From NCBI RefSeq assembly GCF_000972495.1, contig NZ_LATM01000003.1, positions 186,001 to 250,000 of the forward strand: a DNA stretch of 64,000 bases, in the 5' to 3' direction. Shown one piece after another: positions 1-7,384 of this stretch (its first letter is position 1; every line of letters begins with the position of its first letter). Origin of the DNA: Hymenobacter terrenus (GTDB lineage: Bacteria; Bacteroidota; Bacteroidia; Cytophagales; Hymenobacteraceae). The position numbers and the translations under genes were made by a program. The notes under the pieces are model-generated. The model was given only the letters and a program-made list of their open reading frames with translations. It had not been told where the DNA came from and searched no databases.

Positions 1-40
1 ACTGGCATGGCAACGAGAAACGGGTGAGAAGTCTACAAAC

Positions 41-74
41 AAAAAAGGAAGCCTGTCAGGGCTTCCTTTTTGAG
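41..74 (-). terminator. Rho-independent terminator
   Basis: A stem built from GGAAGCC and GGCTTCC with a six-base loop is followed by a run of six T on the minus strand. It lies about 23 bases past the stop codon of the leftward outer-membrane protein gene, so it most likely ends that transcript. The opposite strand also has a T run, so it could act in both directions. Confidence 0.75.
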
Positions 75-96
75 AAAATAAAGGTGAATGGAAGGA

Positions 97-777
97 CTAT
101 TGCGTGAAGCCAATGCCTACGTAAACCTGTAAGAGGTTGTTATAGATGTCAGAGTTACCAAAGTTGGTGCTCACGGCGGCATTCTCAGGGGTGCTATCCT
201 CAAAGATTTTGCCTAGGCTCAGGTTATAGCGAGCACCAATCCGCGCCGGACCCACACGGGCTTCCAGCCCGCCAACGCCCCCAAAATCAAGGGTATTGAA
301 GCCATTACGGGACAGGCCCAAATCCCGGTCTTCGAGCTTGGCCTTGGTGAGCAGCGATACCTGTGGGCCAATATGAAAGCTGATGGTCTCCGTCACGTTG
401 CCCACATACATCACAGGGAGCATCAGGTAATCGAGGCGGTATTGTTGACGCGCCCCGGCTGTGCCGGTGTTAGCTTCAAAGCCCTGCCGCGAATACAGGA
501 GCTCAGCTTGGATGGACGAGAAATTATTGAAACCGAACTGGCCATATAAGCCGGCGTGAAAATCGTTGCGTGACTGACGTTCAATACCTTTGATATCGCT
601 GCCGCGCACGCCGCTAAGGTTGTAGCCTCCCTTAATACCAAAGCCAGTGTTGCGAGAATCAGTAACCCCACCGCCGGTGTAGTCTTTGGAGGAAAGTGAG
701 CCACCCGGACGGGCCTGAGCGAAAGCAGCCGGCATGGAAGCCACAGTCAGTAATAAAAACAGAAGAGTCTTTTTCAT
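97..777 (-). CDS. Outer-membrane beta-barrel protein, PorT-like family
   Basis: This 226-residue protein starts with a clear Sec signal peptide (Lys-Lys, a Leu/Phe core, cleavage after AFAQA). The rest is alternating short beta strands with Gly and aromatic residues (for example FGIKGGYNLSG, IQAELLYSRQGF and ARIGARYNLSLGKIF), and it ends in a strand with a C-terminal FTQ. That is the pattern of the small 8-10 strand barrels annotated as PorT family or OMP_b-brl_2 in Bacteroidota. It should sit in the outer membrane. Its cargo or partner cannot be inferred. It stands alone with its own terminator. Membership of the true PorT protein of the T9SS is not shown, and many paralogues with other roles exist. 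Confidence 0.8.
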   Translation of the reverse strand: MKKTLLFLLLTVASMPAAFAQARPGGSLSSKDYTGGGVTDSRNTGFGIKGGYNLSGVRGSDIKGIERQSRNDFHAGLYGQFGFNNFSSIQAELLYSRQGFEANTGTAGARQQYRLDYLMLPVMYVGNVTETISFHIGPQVSLLTKAKLEDRDLGLSRNGFNTLDFGGVGGLEARVGPARIGARYNLSLGKIFEDSTPENAAVSTNFGNSDIYNNLLQVYVGIGFTQ

Positions 778-928
778 GAGTGAAAGCAGATAAGATAATG
801 AGATATGAGCCGGGAAGATTACTATTCCCGCTTCCCACTATACTTTTCCGAGGCCAGAAGGTTGCCCAACATTCCTAGAAGTCAGTAAAAAAAACACGCT
901 AGCCAATGCACTAAAGGCGGCGCGGTAC

Positions 929-936
929 TACCTTTG
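929..936 (+). promoter_or_regulatory. Putative Bacteroidota -7 box upstream of tRNA-Val
   Basis: TACCTTTG matches the Bacteroidota sigma-ABfr consensus TAnnTTTG exactly and would start transcription about 25 bases before the tRNA. No good TTTG element was seen at -33, so this is a half-match. Confidence 0.4.
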
Positions 937-967
937 GGGCGGCCATGCGATAGTATGTAGCCATTCT

Positions 968-1042
968 GGGGTGTTAGCTCAGTTGGTTCAGAGCGCCACC
1001 CTGACACGGTGGAGGTCGTTGGTTCGAGCCCAATACGCCTCA
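968..1042 (+). tRNA. tRNA-Val (anticodon GAC)
   Basis: The 75-base sequence folds as a standard cloverleaf. The acceptor arm GGGGTGT pairs with ACGCCTC (two G-U pairs), the D arm contains AGCTCAGTTGG, the anticodon stem CCACC/GGTGG encloses loop CTGACAC (anticodon GAC), and the T arm is GTTGG-TTCGAGC-CCAAT. The discriminator base is A at 1042, and CCA is not encoded. GAC reads GTC and GTT valine codons. A strong hairpin terminator follows directly, so it is probably a single-gene transcript. Confidence 0.95.
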
Positions 1043-1044
1043 CG

Positions 1045-1081
1045 AAAACCCTCTTTTCTGGAAAGAAAGAGGGTTTTTTAT
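1045..1081 (+). terminator. Terminator after tRNA-Val
   Basis: AACCCTCTTT and AAAGAGGGTT form a ten-base stem followed by TTTT and an AT-rich tail. It starts three bases after the tRNA. Confidence 0.85.
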
Positions 1082-1169
1082 TGTCATGTACCCAGTGTGC
1101 TCGTGGCTAAAAAGCGCACCCAAGAGAAAGCGTCTTGGCAAACCACGTGGCTCACCTGTTGCTACCCTG

Positions 1170-2075
1170 ATGCTGCCTATTGCTTTTGCTCCCAACTACG
1201 CCCATGCCCTGCCTGAGGGGCACCGCTTTCCGATGCTGAAATATGAGCTGCTACCTGAGCAGCTTTTGCGTGAAGGCACAGCCACGGCGGCCGACTTTTT
1301 TATTCCTACTCCACCGCCAATAGCGGATATTTTGCTGGTGCACGCCGCCGACTACTACGAGCGACTGCGCCTGGGCCAGCTCACGCGGCAGGAGGAGCGA
1401 GCTACCGGGTTTCCATGGTCGGTGGCGCTGTTTGACCGCGAAGTAACTATTTTGGGTGGTACGATTGAGTGCGCCCGTCGGGCATTGCAGCACGGTGTGG
1501 CATTTAACATCGCGGGTGGCACGCACCACGCGTTTCGGGCGCGGGGCGAGGGATTTTGCCTGCTAAACGACCAAGCCACAGCTGCCGCCTGGCTGCTGGA
1601 GCACGAGCCTAGCATTGGAAAGGTGCTCATCGTGGACCTCGATGTTCACCAAGGAAACGGTACGGCGGCCATTTTCCAGCACGAGCCACGGGTGTTTACT
1701 TTTTCCATGCACGGTGCCCGCAATTATCCCGCTCGTAAAGAACTATCCGATCTGGATTTACCGTTGCCCGATGGCACCGACGATACCCGGTATCTGCAAT
1801 TGTTAGCCGAAGCCCTGCCCCGCCTTGTGGATGAGGTGCACCCCGACTTTATATTCTACCTGGCTGGGGTTGATGTGTTAGCCACTGATAAGCTTGGGCA
1901 CCTGGCCCTCACCCGTGATGGTTGCCGTCGGCGCGATGAGCTGGTGCTCAACCTCTGCCATCGCCAGCAGTTGCCAGTGGTGGTCTGCATGGGCGGCGGC
2001 TATTCCGAGCGCATCATCGATATCGTAGAGGCTCACGCGAATACGTTTCGGGTAGCGGCCGGGCTGTGGGGATGA
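1170..2075 (+). CDS. Histone deacetylase family protein (class IV / HDAC11-like)
   Basis: The 301-residue protein is a zinc-dependent deacetylase-fold hydrolase. Residues typical of the family are present: the tandem histidines in GGTHHAF (about 119-120), the zinc ligands in DLDVHQGNGT (Asp158, His160) and GVDVLATDKLG (Asp235), and the catalytic Tyr in GGGYS (about 278). The reading frame is open further upstream to an ATG at 1086. That extra stretch is basic, unlike the family, and lies in the tRNA terminator region, so the ATG at 1170 is preferred; it begins MLPIAFAPNY, as family members usually do. Bacterial members act on acetylated proteins, polyamines or small molecules. The substrate here is unknown. 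The gene converges on the methyltransferase gene with an 18-base gap. Confidence 0.85.
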   Translation: MLPIAFAPNYAHALPEGHRFPMLKYELLPEQLLREGTATAADFFIPTPPPIADILLVHAADYYERLRLGQLTRQEERATGFPWSVALFDREVTILGGTIECARRALQHGVAFNIAGGTHHAFRARGEGFCLLNDQATAAAWLLEHEPSIGKVLIVDLDVHQGNGTAAIFQHEPRVFTFSMHGARNYPARKELSDLDLPLPDGTDDTRYLQLLAEALPRLVDEVHPDFIFYLAGVDVLATDKLGHLALTRDGCRRRDELVLNLCHRQQLPVVVCMGGGYSERIIDIVEAHANTFRVAAGLWG

Positions 2076-2093
2076 TGAGACCAAGTGAAAGGG

Positions 2094-2792
2094 TCAGCCA
2101 ATAATTACTTGCCAGCGAAAGGCCCAGCGCCAGCGCAACTCGTATTTCATGACGCCAGCCCGCGACATTAACTTCACCCAGTCTTGCCGCCGGAAAGCCC
2201 GGGCTACTGACAGTGGCGCATCGTGCCGTACCAAGTAGGAGCCACCCAGCAACCGCGTGAGCCATTTGATGCTATGGTAGGCCAGCCAGTGCCGATGCAA
2301 GTCGTTGATGACGACGGCGACCCGCGCCTGTTGCTGCCACTGCCGGAGCAGAGTCACCAACTCATCATCCGTGAAGTGGTGACAGAACAGGCTGCATGTG
2401 AGAACATCGTAAGGCTGGTCCTGAAACTCCGGCGAAAAAATATCGAACTGCTGATAGCTAATTTCCGGATAGGCCTGGCTTTTCGCCATGGCGTAATCCA
2501 CCATGAATTGGTTGGCATCAATGCCGGCTAACTCCATTGAAACTCCCTTTTTGCGGGCCCACCGGGCTACGTGGCGCAGCGTGTCGCCGCCGCCGCTGCC
2601 TAGGTCGGCCAAGCGCACAGACCGGCCTTTCGGAAAGCGGTGCCGTAGCCGTTCCAGGGCGTTGAGGACGGGCTGGTAGCCGCCCAGCCAGGTGTTGATG
2701 GTTTCTAGCTCGTCGAGGTTCTGGCGCAGGGCGTCGGTTGCCAGCGTTAGGTCGTCCATCAATTCCGGACCGGAAGCTCTCTCATTCAGCAT
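2094..2792 (-). CDS. Class I SAM-dependent methyltransferase of the type III PKS cassette
   Basis: The 232-residue protein has the class I methyltransferase core. Motif I reads LADLGSGGGDTL near residue 70, an acidic motif (GIDANQFMVDYA) follows about 30 residues later, and motif post-I/II is FDIFSPEFQDQPYDVLTCSLF. The start chosen is the ATG at 2792, ten bases after the PKS stop; the frame is open upstream to 2855 inside the PKS gene. The N-terminal NERASGPELMDD resembles methyltransferases paired with type III polyketide synthases, such as SrsB of Streptomyces griseus and BpsB/YpbQ of Bacillus in role. It is probably the second gene of the leftward PKS operon and is expected to O- or C-methylate the polyketide product. 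The exact position modified cannot be told from sequence. Confidence 0.8.
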   Translation of the reverse strand: MLNERASGPELMDDLTLATDALRQNLDELETINTWLGGYQPVLNALERLRHRFPKGRSVRLADLGSGGGDTLRHVARWARKKGVSMELAGIDANQFMVDYAMAKSQAYPEISYQQFDIFSPEFQDQPYDVLTCSLFCHHFTDDELVTLLRQWQQQARVAVVINDLHRHWLAYHSIKWLTRLLGGSYLVRHDAPLSVARAFRRQDWVKLMSRAGVMKYELRWRWAFRWQVIIG

Positions 2793-2802
2793 GTAACAAC
2801 GC

Positions 2803-4023
2803 TCATTTAATAAGTGAAGCAACGGCCCGCTCGCGGGCCGGTTGGTGAGCGGCAACTTTCTCCTGTGACATCACCGCGTGCTCTTGGTCGTTAAATGATG
2901 ATCGGTAATTCGAAAATGAAACCTCTAGCAGCATGGCTTCCATGGTCAGGCCGGGGCCGAAGGCGAAGCTAAGTACTGGTGCGTCGTGGTCGGCGGGGGA
3001 AGCGTGGGTTAGCACGTCGCGCAGCACAAACAGCACCGTGGCCGATGACATATTGCCGTAATCACGTAGCACCCGGTAGGCGTGGCGATTATCATCGCGG
3101 GTCAGGCCCAGAGCGGTTTCGATGGTTTCGAGAATCTTGCGACCGCCGGGGTGAATGGCAAAGTGCCGAATGTCGCCCAACTGCACGGACAGGCTGTCCA
3201 GCAGCCCATCGGTAAGTTGACGGATGCCGCGCTGAATCAGCTTGGGCACGTAGCTCGAAAGAGTCATCTCAAACCCAAAATCATTGATGTGCCAAGCCAT
3301 ATCGTCGCGCCCATCAGGCTCCAGGCCGCAGTGAAAGGCTTGCAGGGTCAGATTGGGGGCATCGTTGGGCAGTGGCTCGGCCTGCACGAGGCACGCGGCC
3401 GCGCCGTCGCCAAACAAGGCGTTGCTGATGAGATGGTCCTCCTCCGGGCTCTTCTGAAAGTGAAGCGTGCACAACTCCACGCTCACAATCAGGACCCGGG
3501 CGTGGGCGTCGGCCTGGCAAAAGGCATCGGCTAGCTTCACGGCATTCATGGCGGCGTAGCAGCCCATGAAGTTCACACAGGTCCGGCGCACTTCGCGCCG
3601 CAGGCCTAGGGCCTGCACCAGTTCAATATCCAGCCCCGGCGCATACATGCCCGTGCAGCTGACCGTGACGAGGTGGGTGATGCTGGACGGAACCACGTCG
3701 GGCACTTGGCGCAGGCAGTCGCCCACGGCTTGGATAGCCAGGGGTAAGGCCTCGCGGCGGTAAGCTGCCATGCGCTGGCCTACGCTCGGAAATGGCTCCA
3801 GATTGGGCGTATTAGGGAAAAACGTGTATTCGCCGTTGGGCCGCCCATAATCGGGCAGTACCGAATAGCGGTGCTCAATTCCCGACACCCGGTACAGCGC
3901 CCGCAGCTTGCGCGTGTCGCGCTTGCCAAAATCCAGGGCCTGGGCCATGAAGTCGGCAATTTGCGGCTGAGCAATGCGATGGACAGGGTTAGCAGTGCCA
4001 ATGGCACCTAAATGGCTCGGCAT
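2803..4023 (-). CDS. Type III polyketide synthase (chalcone/stilbene synthase family)
   Basis: This is a 406-residue thiolase-fold enzyme of the usual length for the family. The Cys-His-Asn catalytic triad is visible: Cys123 in VTVSCTGMYAPG, His291 in HFAIHPGGRKILE and Asn324 in RDYGNMSSATVLF. It would extend an acyl-CoA starter with malonyl-CoA to a resorcinol or pyrone. The ATG at 4023 is preferred because the product then begins MPSHLGAIGTANP, like relatives; a GTG at 4098 would add 25 residues. It is probably first in an operon with the methyltransferase (10-base spacing) and sits 284 bases downstream of the FAD oxygenase on the same strand. The starter length cannot be predicted here. 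Confidence 0.92.
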   Translation of the reverse strand: MPSHLGAIGTANPVHRIAQPQIADFMAQALDFGKRDTRKLRALYRVSGIEHRYSVLPDYGRPNGEYTFFPNTPNLEPFPSVGQRMAAYRREALPLAIQAVGDCLRQVPDVVPSSITHLVTVSCTGMYAPGLDIELVQALGLRREVRRTCVNFMGCYAAMNAVKLADAFCQADAHARVLIVSVELCTLHFQKSPEEDHLISNALFGDGAAACLVQAEPLPNDAPNLTLQAFHCGLEPDGRDDMAWHINDFGFEMTLSSYVPKLIQRGIRQLTDGLLDSLSVQLGDIRHFAIHPGGRKILETIETALGLTRDDNRHAYRVLRDYGNMSSATVLFVLRDVLTHASPADHDAPVLSFAFGPGLTMEAMLLEVSFSNYRSSFNDQEHAVMSQEKVAAHQPARERAVASLIK

Positions 4024-4307
4024 TCGGGGATGAGTTACAGATTCAAAAGAGGGGCTTAAAGCAACTGAATGTACAGGATGTTGGCTACATTCAGCCACTG
4101 CTTACGTATAACAAACGGTTTTACGCTTTGCTCAGCCAATTATAACGTCAACAACATTGTGGCGTTGGTAGTATGGGGCCACGCATTTTTATCATGAGCA
4201 TCCCAATACTTGGGCAAGCTTGGTGCGGCTTTCCGAGCAAGTACCGTGCAGCTATCAGGCACTCGGTCAGCTGAGGAAGTAGTGTCACCACTAAATTACC
4301 GGCAATC

Positions 4308-5426
4308 CTAAAATGCTGCTCCGTGCGTGCGGCGCATAAGGGCCTGGACGGCACTTGGCCAATAGCGCAGGCTACCCACTACCAGCTCACTCAGCACCGG
4401 CCCACCAAACAGCCGCTGCACTGCCCGGCCCACCCGCAGCCGGGCTCCAAATTGGGCGTGCCAAGCCCGGGAATAGGCAGTTTCCATTGCTGGCCGCGTG
4501 GTGTGGGCTTGCAGAAAATCGTGCGCCGCCCTTGCGGCCAGTGCGGCGCCGTGCAGCGCCATGGCCATGCCATTGCCACATAGCGGAGTTATTAGGCCAG
4601 CCGCGTCCCCCACCATCAGCACATGCTGCTCTACCGGCTGTTTGGGCGCAAACGAGATTTCGTTGATGACTTCGGGTTGCGAATACAGCATTTCAGCCGA
4701 CTCCAGAATCTCCCGCAGCCGGGGGTTCTGGGCTATTACTTCCCGCTCCATGGCTGAAATGGTACCATGGCGCTTGAGGTTTTGACGGGTAGTGAGGTAG
4801 CAAAAGCACAGCTTGTCGTCCTCAATGGCCGAGATGCCTGCATAGCCATCGGCAAAGTTGTGCAGGGCAATCAGGTCGCGTGGGAAGCCCGGTAGGCGCA
4901 GGTGATATTTTACCCCAAGGTAGGGCGAGCGTTTGGTGAAAAACGGGCGTTGAAGCTGCCGGTCGAGGTTGGCACGCTTGCCGTAGGTGCCCAGTACCAC
5001 GCGGGCCGTCAGCTGGCGGCCGTCGGCCAGGGTTACGTGGTGTTGATCGGTGACTGGGTCGTAGGTCACGTTGGTTACCGTGTTCTTCAAATGAAAGGTA
5101 ACGCCCCGGGCCACTGCTAACTGGTACAGGAAATCGTCTAGCACGAAGCGGCTCACTCCAAAGCCACCCAAATCGAGCTTGGCTGTGAGGATGCGGCCGC
5201 CCGGCGACGACAGCATGAACCTACTGATTGCTGCTGGGGTCAGTGCCGCCGGGTCGGCATGTAGGCGACGCAGGTAAGGCAGCACCTCATTGCTAATGTA
5301 CTCGCCGCATACCTTGTGAAAGGGATACTGCTTGCGTTCCACCACGGCCACACGGTGGCCGCGTCCGGCTAAGTCCAGAGCTGCGGCCAAGCCCGCCAAG
5401 CCACCGCCAACCATTAAAATGTCCAC
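4308..5426 (-). CDS. FAD-dependent oxidoreductase / hydroxylase of the PKS cassette
   Basis: The 372-residue protein has an N-terminal Rossmann FAD-binding motif (MVGGGLAGLAAALDLAG), a matching second FAD contact (VLMVGDAAGLITPLCGNGMA, near 280) and the overall look of the geranylgeranyl-reductase / p-hydroxybenzoate-hydroxylase superfamily. With the type III PKS and methyltransferase just downstream on the same strand it makes a set like srsA-srsB-srsC, where the flavoprotein hydroxylates a phenolic lipid ring to a quinol. That role is an inference from neighbourhood. The 284-base gap before the PKS start holds no convincing gene and may contain a second promoter. Confidence 0.82.
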   Translation of the reverse strand: MDILMVGGGLAGLAAALDLAGRGHRVAVVERKQYPFHKVCGEYISNEVLPYLRRLHADPAALTPAAISRFMLSSPGGRILTAKLDLGGFGVSRFVLDDFLYQLAVARGVTFHLKNTVTNVTYDPVTDQHHVTLADGRQLTARVVLGTYGKRANLDRQLQRPFFTKRSPYLGVKYHLRLPGFPRDLIALHNFADGYAGISAIEDDKLCFCYLTTRQNLKRHGTISAMEREVIAQNPRLREILESAEMLYSQPEVINEISFAPKQPVEQHVLMVGDAAGLITPLCGNGMAMALHGAALAARAAHDFLQAHTTRPAMETAYSRAWHAQFGARLRVGRAVQRLFGGPVLSELVVGSLRYWPSAVQALMRRTHGAAF

Positions 5427-5521
5427 TTATTTTGTTGATGAAGTGAGAACCGTGGGTGAGAAAATACCGTAACCCATCGATGTTTCCTTATATACTACTA
5501 GGCCTACTGGCTTCGTTGACG

Positions 5522-5529
5522 TACCTTTG
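5522..5529 (+). promoter_or_regulatory. Putative -7 box for the small T9SS protein
   Basis: TACCTTTG is an exact match to TAnnTTTG, 73 bases before the ATG at 5603, and is identical to the box before tRNA-Val. No clear -33 element was seen at the right spacing. Confidence 0.4.
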
Positions 5530-5602
5530 CCAAACTAAAATCAACGCCATTCGTTAAGCCAATGCGCTCTGCGCTTGTTGCTACCGTCCACTAACTCTTA
5601 CT

Positions 5603-5989
5603 ATGATGCAACGCTTACTGCTACCATTGTTATTAATTGTCTGTCTTAGCTTCAGCTTAGGACCGCTCTTTAATACAATGCCCACCGCCGCCGCTACGGC
5701 CCTGGTACGTCCCGGCCAGCAAGGCAAGCCCGGCGACGACAAAACCTTGTTAGTATACCCAAATCCCAGCACCGGTATTGTTCATTTGACCATCAATAAT
5801 TTGCAAGGCAAGAAGGTGGAACTGAGCGTACTAAACGTTATTGGTTCGGTTATGTATCGCGAAACGCTCACTGAGATGAATGACCGGTATACCAAAATGC
5901 TTGATCTAAGCAAGTTCGCGAACGGTTTATATTACGTGCGTCTTGAGGCAGATAATACCAGCCAAATGTGCAAGCTTGTCATTCGCTAA
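5603..5989 (+). CDS. Small secreted protein consisting almost only of a T9SS type A sorting domain
   Basis: The 128-residue protein has a hydrophobic signal peptide at residues 4-28 (LLLPLLLIVCLSFSLG). After a short linker it goes straight into a Por-secretion-tail-like domain: LLVYPNPSTGIVHLTI near 49-65, VELSVLNVIGSVMYR and GLYYVRLEADNTSQMCKLVIR at the end. Such domains direct export through the type IX system and attachment to surface lipopolysaccharide. Here almost no passenger is left between signal and tail (about 20 residues), so the protein may be a bare surface anchor, a remnant of a larger protein, or a structural tail-only protein. It is followed by a strong terminator. Confidence 0.8.
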   Translation: MMQRLLLPLLLIVCLSFSLGPLFNTMPTAAATALVRPGQQGKPGDDKTLLVYPNPSTGIVHLTINNLQGKKVELSVLNVIGSVMYRETLTEMNDRYTKMLDLSKFANGLYYVRLEADNTSQMCKLVIR

Positions 5990-6015
5990 TTTTGCATAAA
6001 TACCAGTAAACAGCA

Positions 6016-6046
6016 ATAAAAAAGCAGCTTTCGGGCTGCTTTTTTT
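6016..6046. terminator. Bidirectional terminator
   Basis: AAAAAAGCAGC and GCTGCTTTTTT form an 11-base stem with a TTTCGG loop and T runs on both strands. It separates the rightward T9SS protein from a leftward small open frame. Confidence 0.85.
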
Positions 6047-6065
6047 ATGTCGATACCTGCGAGAA

Positions 6066-6182
6066 TTACTTCTTTACCCGAACCGGAACCGGCTCAGGAG
6101 CAAGCATTTCTTGTATGTTCGAAGCTGTTTTGAGGGCAAGGATGGCGGTGGCCGCTAACAGGGAAAGCATGAAAATAAACAT
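6066..6182 (-). CDS. Small single-pass membrane protein, 38 residues (unrecognised)
   Basis: A short frame reads ATG-TTT-ATT through to TAA and gives 38 residues. A hydrophobic helix (MFIFMLSLLAATAILALK) fills residues 1-18 and a short polar tail with a Pro-Glu-Pro-Val repeat and a basic end follows. It ends 20 bases before a terminator with a T run on its own strand and has an AT-rich region upstream, which supports expression. No family is recognised. It could be a small membrane protein, or the translation could be accidental. Confidence 0.45.
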   Translation of the reverse strand: MFIFMLSLLAATAILALKTASNIQEMLAPEPVPVRVKK

Positions 6183-6271
6183 AATTCGAGAAGTATCGGG
6201 TGAATGAAAAGAGACTCCTAAGATAGGAGGTCGAACTTTAATTATTCAACCCAAAAATATAAAGCTGGGTT

Positions 6272-7372
6272 TCAACAAAATTTCGGCATTCGGAGCAGAG
6301 CCGCTACCACGCGCCGGGCATCGGCGCCGACGCCGTTGAGCAGCGCCGAGCGGCGGCTGTCCAGCCACTCGAGTCCTAAAAAAGCTACGCCCGGAGCCGC
6401 TGTCAGGCCCTGCTGGTGCCGGGGGCTGCCGTCGGCCTCAAAAATGGGTAAATCAATCCATGCGTAATCTGGCTGGTAGCCCGTGGCCCACACCACCGCT
6501 GCGAGCGGCGCCGACACTGCCCGCTGTCCCTGAATAGCGCCCGTGGGCGAGGCGGCCTCTGCCCGGCCAATAAACTGGGCATTCGCAAAACGGCGCAACT
6601 TTGCCAAATCGCCGCTTACCACCGGCTCGGGGCGACTGCGCATTTGGCGGCCCAATGCCGTGTGGCGGGAAATTCCCAATAGGCCGGTGGCCGTCAGAAG
6701 TGCCCAGATGAGTTGATTGTTGGGAAAAGCCGGCGTTTTTTCGTCGAAGGCCACAAATACGGCCCGGCCGGTGGCGGCCACATCGGCAGCAATTTGCAGG
6801 GCCGAGTTGCCACTGCCCACCACGACTACCGGGCCAGTTTTGGGCAGCTGACTGGGGCGCTGGTAGTCACGGCTGTGCAGCTGAACCATGGCCGCCGGCA
6901 ATTGGGCGGCCCATTCAGGTACCCGTGGTGTGGTATAAGACCCCGTGGCCACAATGATGCGAGAGGCTGCGAAGGAGCGACCCGCGGCAGTTTCTACTAT
7001 GTAGCCTGTGCCATCTGGGGCGGGGGCCACACGGGTCACCCGTTGGCTGGTTTCGAGAGGAAAATTAAAGTAGGCGGCGTAGTCGCGCAGGTAGGCGGTA
7101 GTTTCGTCGCGGGTGGGGTAGCGTAATGGGTTGCCGGGCCAAGGCCGGCCGGGCAGCCCGCTGGCCCAAGCTGGCGAAAACAAGCGTAGCGAATCGTAGC
7201 GGTGCTCCCAGGCTGCCCCTGCCGTAGGAGCCGCATCCAGCAGCCGGAAATCTACTCGGCTTCTCTGTAAGTAGTAAGCCGCAGATAGCCCTGCCTGACC
7301 CGCACCGATGATAATAGTGTCGGTGCGGGTGAGTAGCGGGGTGGGGTAAACCGACGCGGCGGGCTCGCTCAT
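6272..7372 (-). CDS. Flavin-containing monooxygenase, CzcO-like
   Basis: The 366-residue protein has two dinucleotide-binding motifs: GAGQAGLSAAYYL near residue 22 for FAD and VVVGSGNSALQIAADV near 160 for NADPH. Near the C terminus is the ATGY signature (WATGYQPDYAWID). This matches the CzcO/Baeyer-Villiger-like flavoprotein monooxygenase family, usually annotated as NAD(P)/FAD-dependent oxidoreductase. It would oxygenate a small molecule in the cytosol, with the substrate unknown. The stop is followed by an AT-rich gap. It lies 12 bases downstream of the hybrid kinase gene on the same strand and could be co-transcribed with it. Despite the CzcO name, no metal-efflux genes are nearby. Confidence 0.82.
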   Translation of the reverse strand: MSEPAASVYPTPLLTRTDTIIIGAGQAGLSAAYYLQRSRVDFRLLDAAPTAGAAWEHRYDSLRLFSPAWASGLPGRPWPGNPLRYPTRDETTAYLRDYAAYFNFPLETSQRVTRVAPAPDGTGYIVETAAGRSFAASRIIVATGSYTTPRVPEWAAQLPAAMVQLHSRDYQRPSQLPKTGPVVVVGSGNSALQIAADVAATGRAVFVAFDEKTPAFPNNQLIWALLTATGLLGISRHTALGRQMRSRPEPVVSGDLAKLRRFANAQFIGRAEAASPTGAIQGQRAVSAPLAAVVWATGYQPDYAWIDLPIFEADGSPRHQQGLTAAPGVAFLGLEWLDSRRSALLNGVGADARRVVAALLRMPKFC

Positions 7373-7384
7373 GCGAGTGAGATG

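Noticed and set aside
4148-4354. 68-codon minus-strand frame between the FAD oxygenase and the PKS
   Set aside because: It overlaps the end of the FAD gene in another frame and has no family features.
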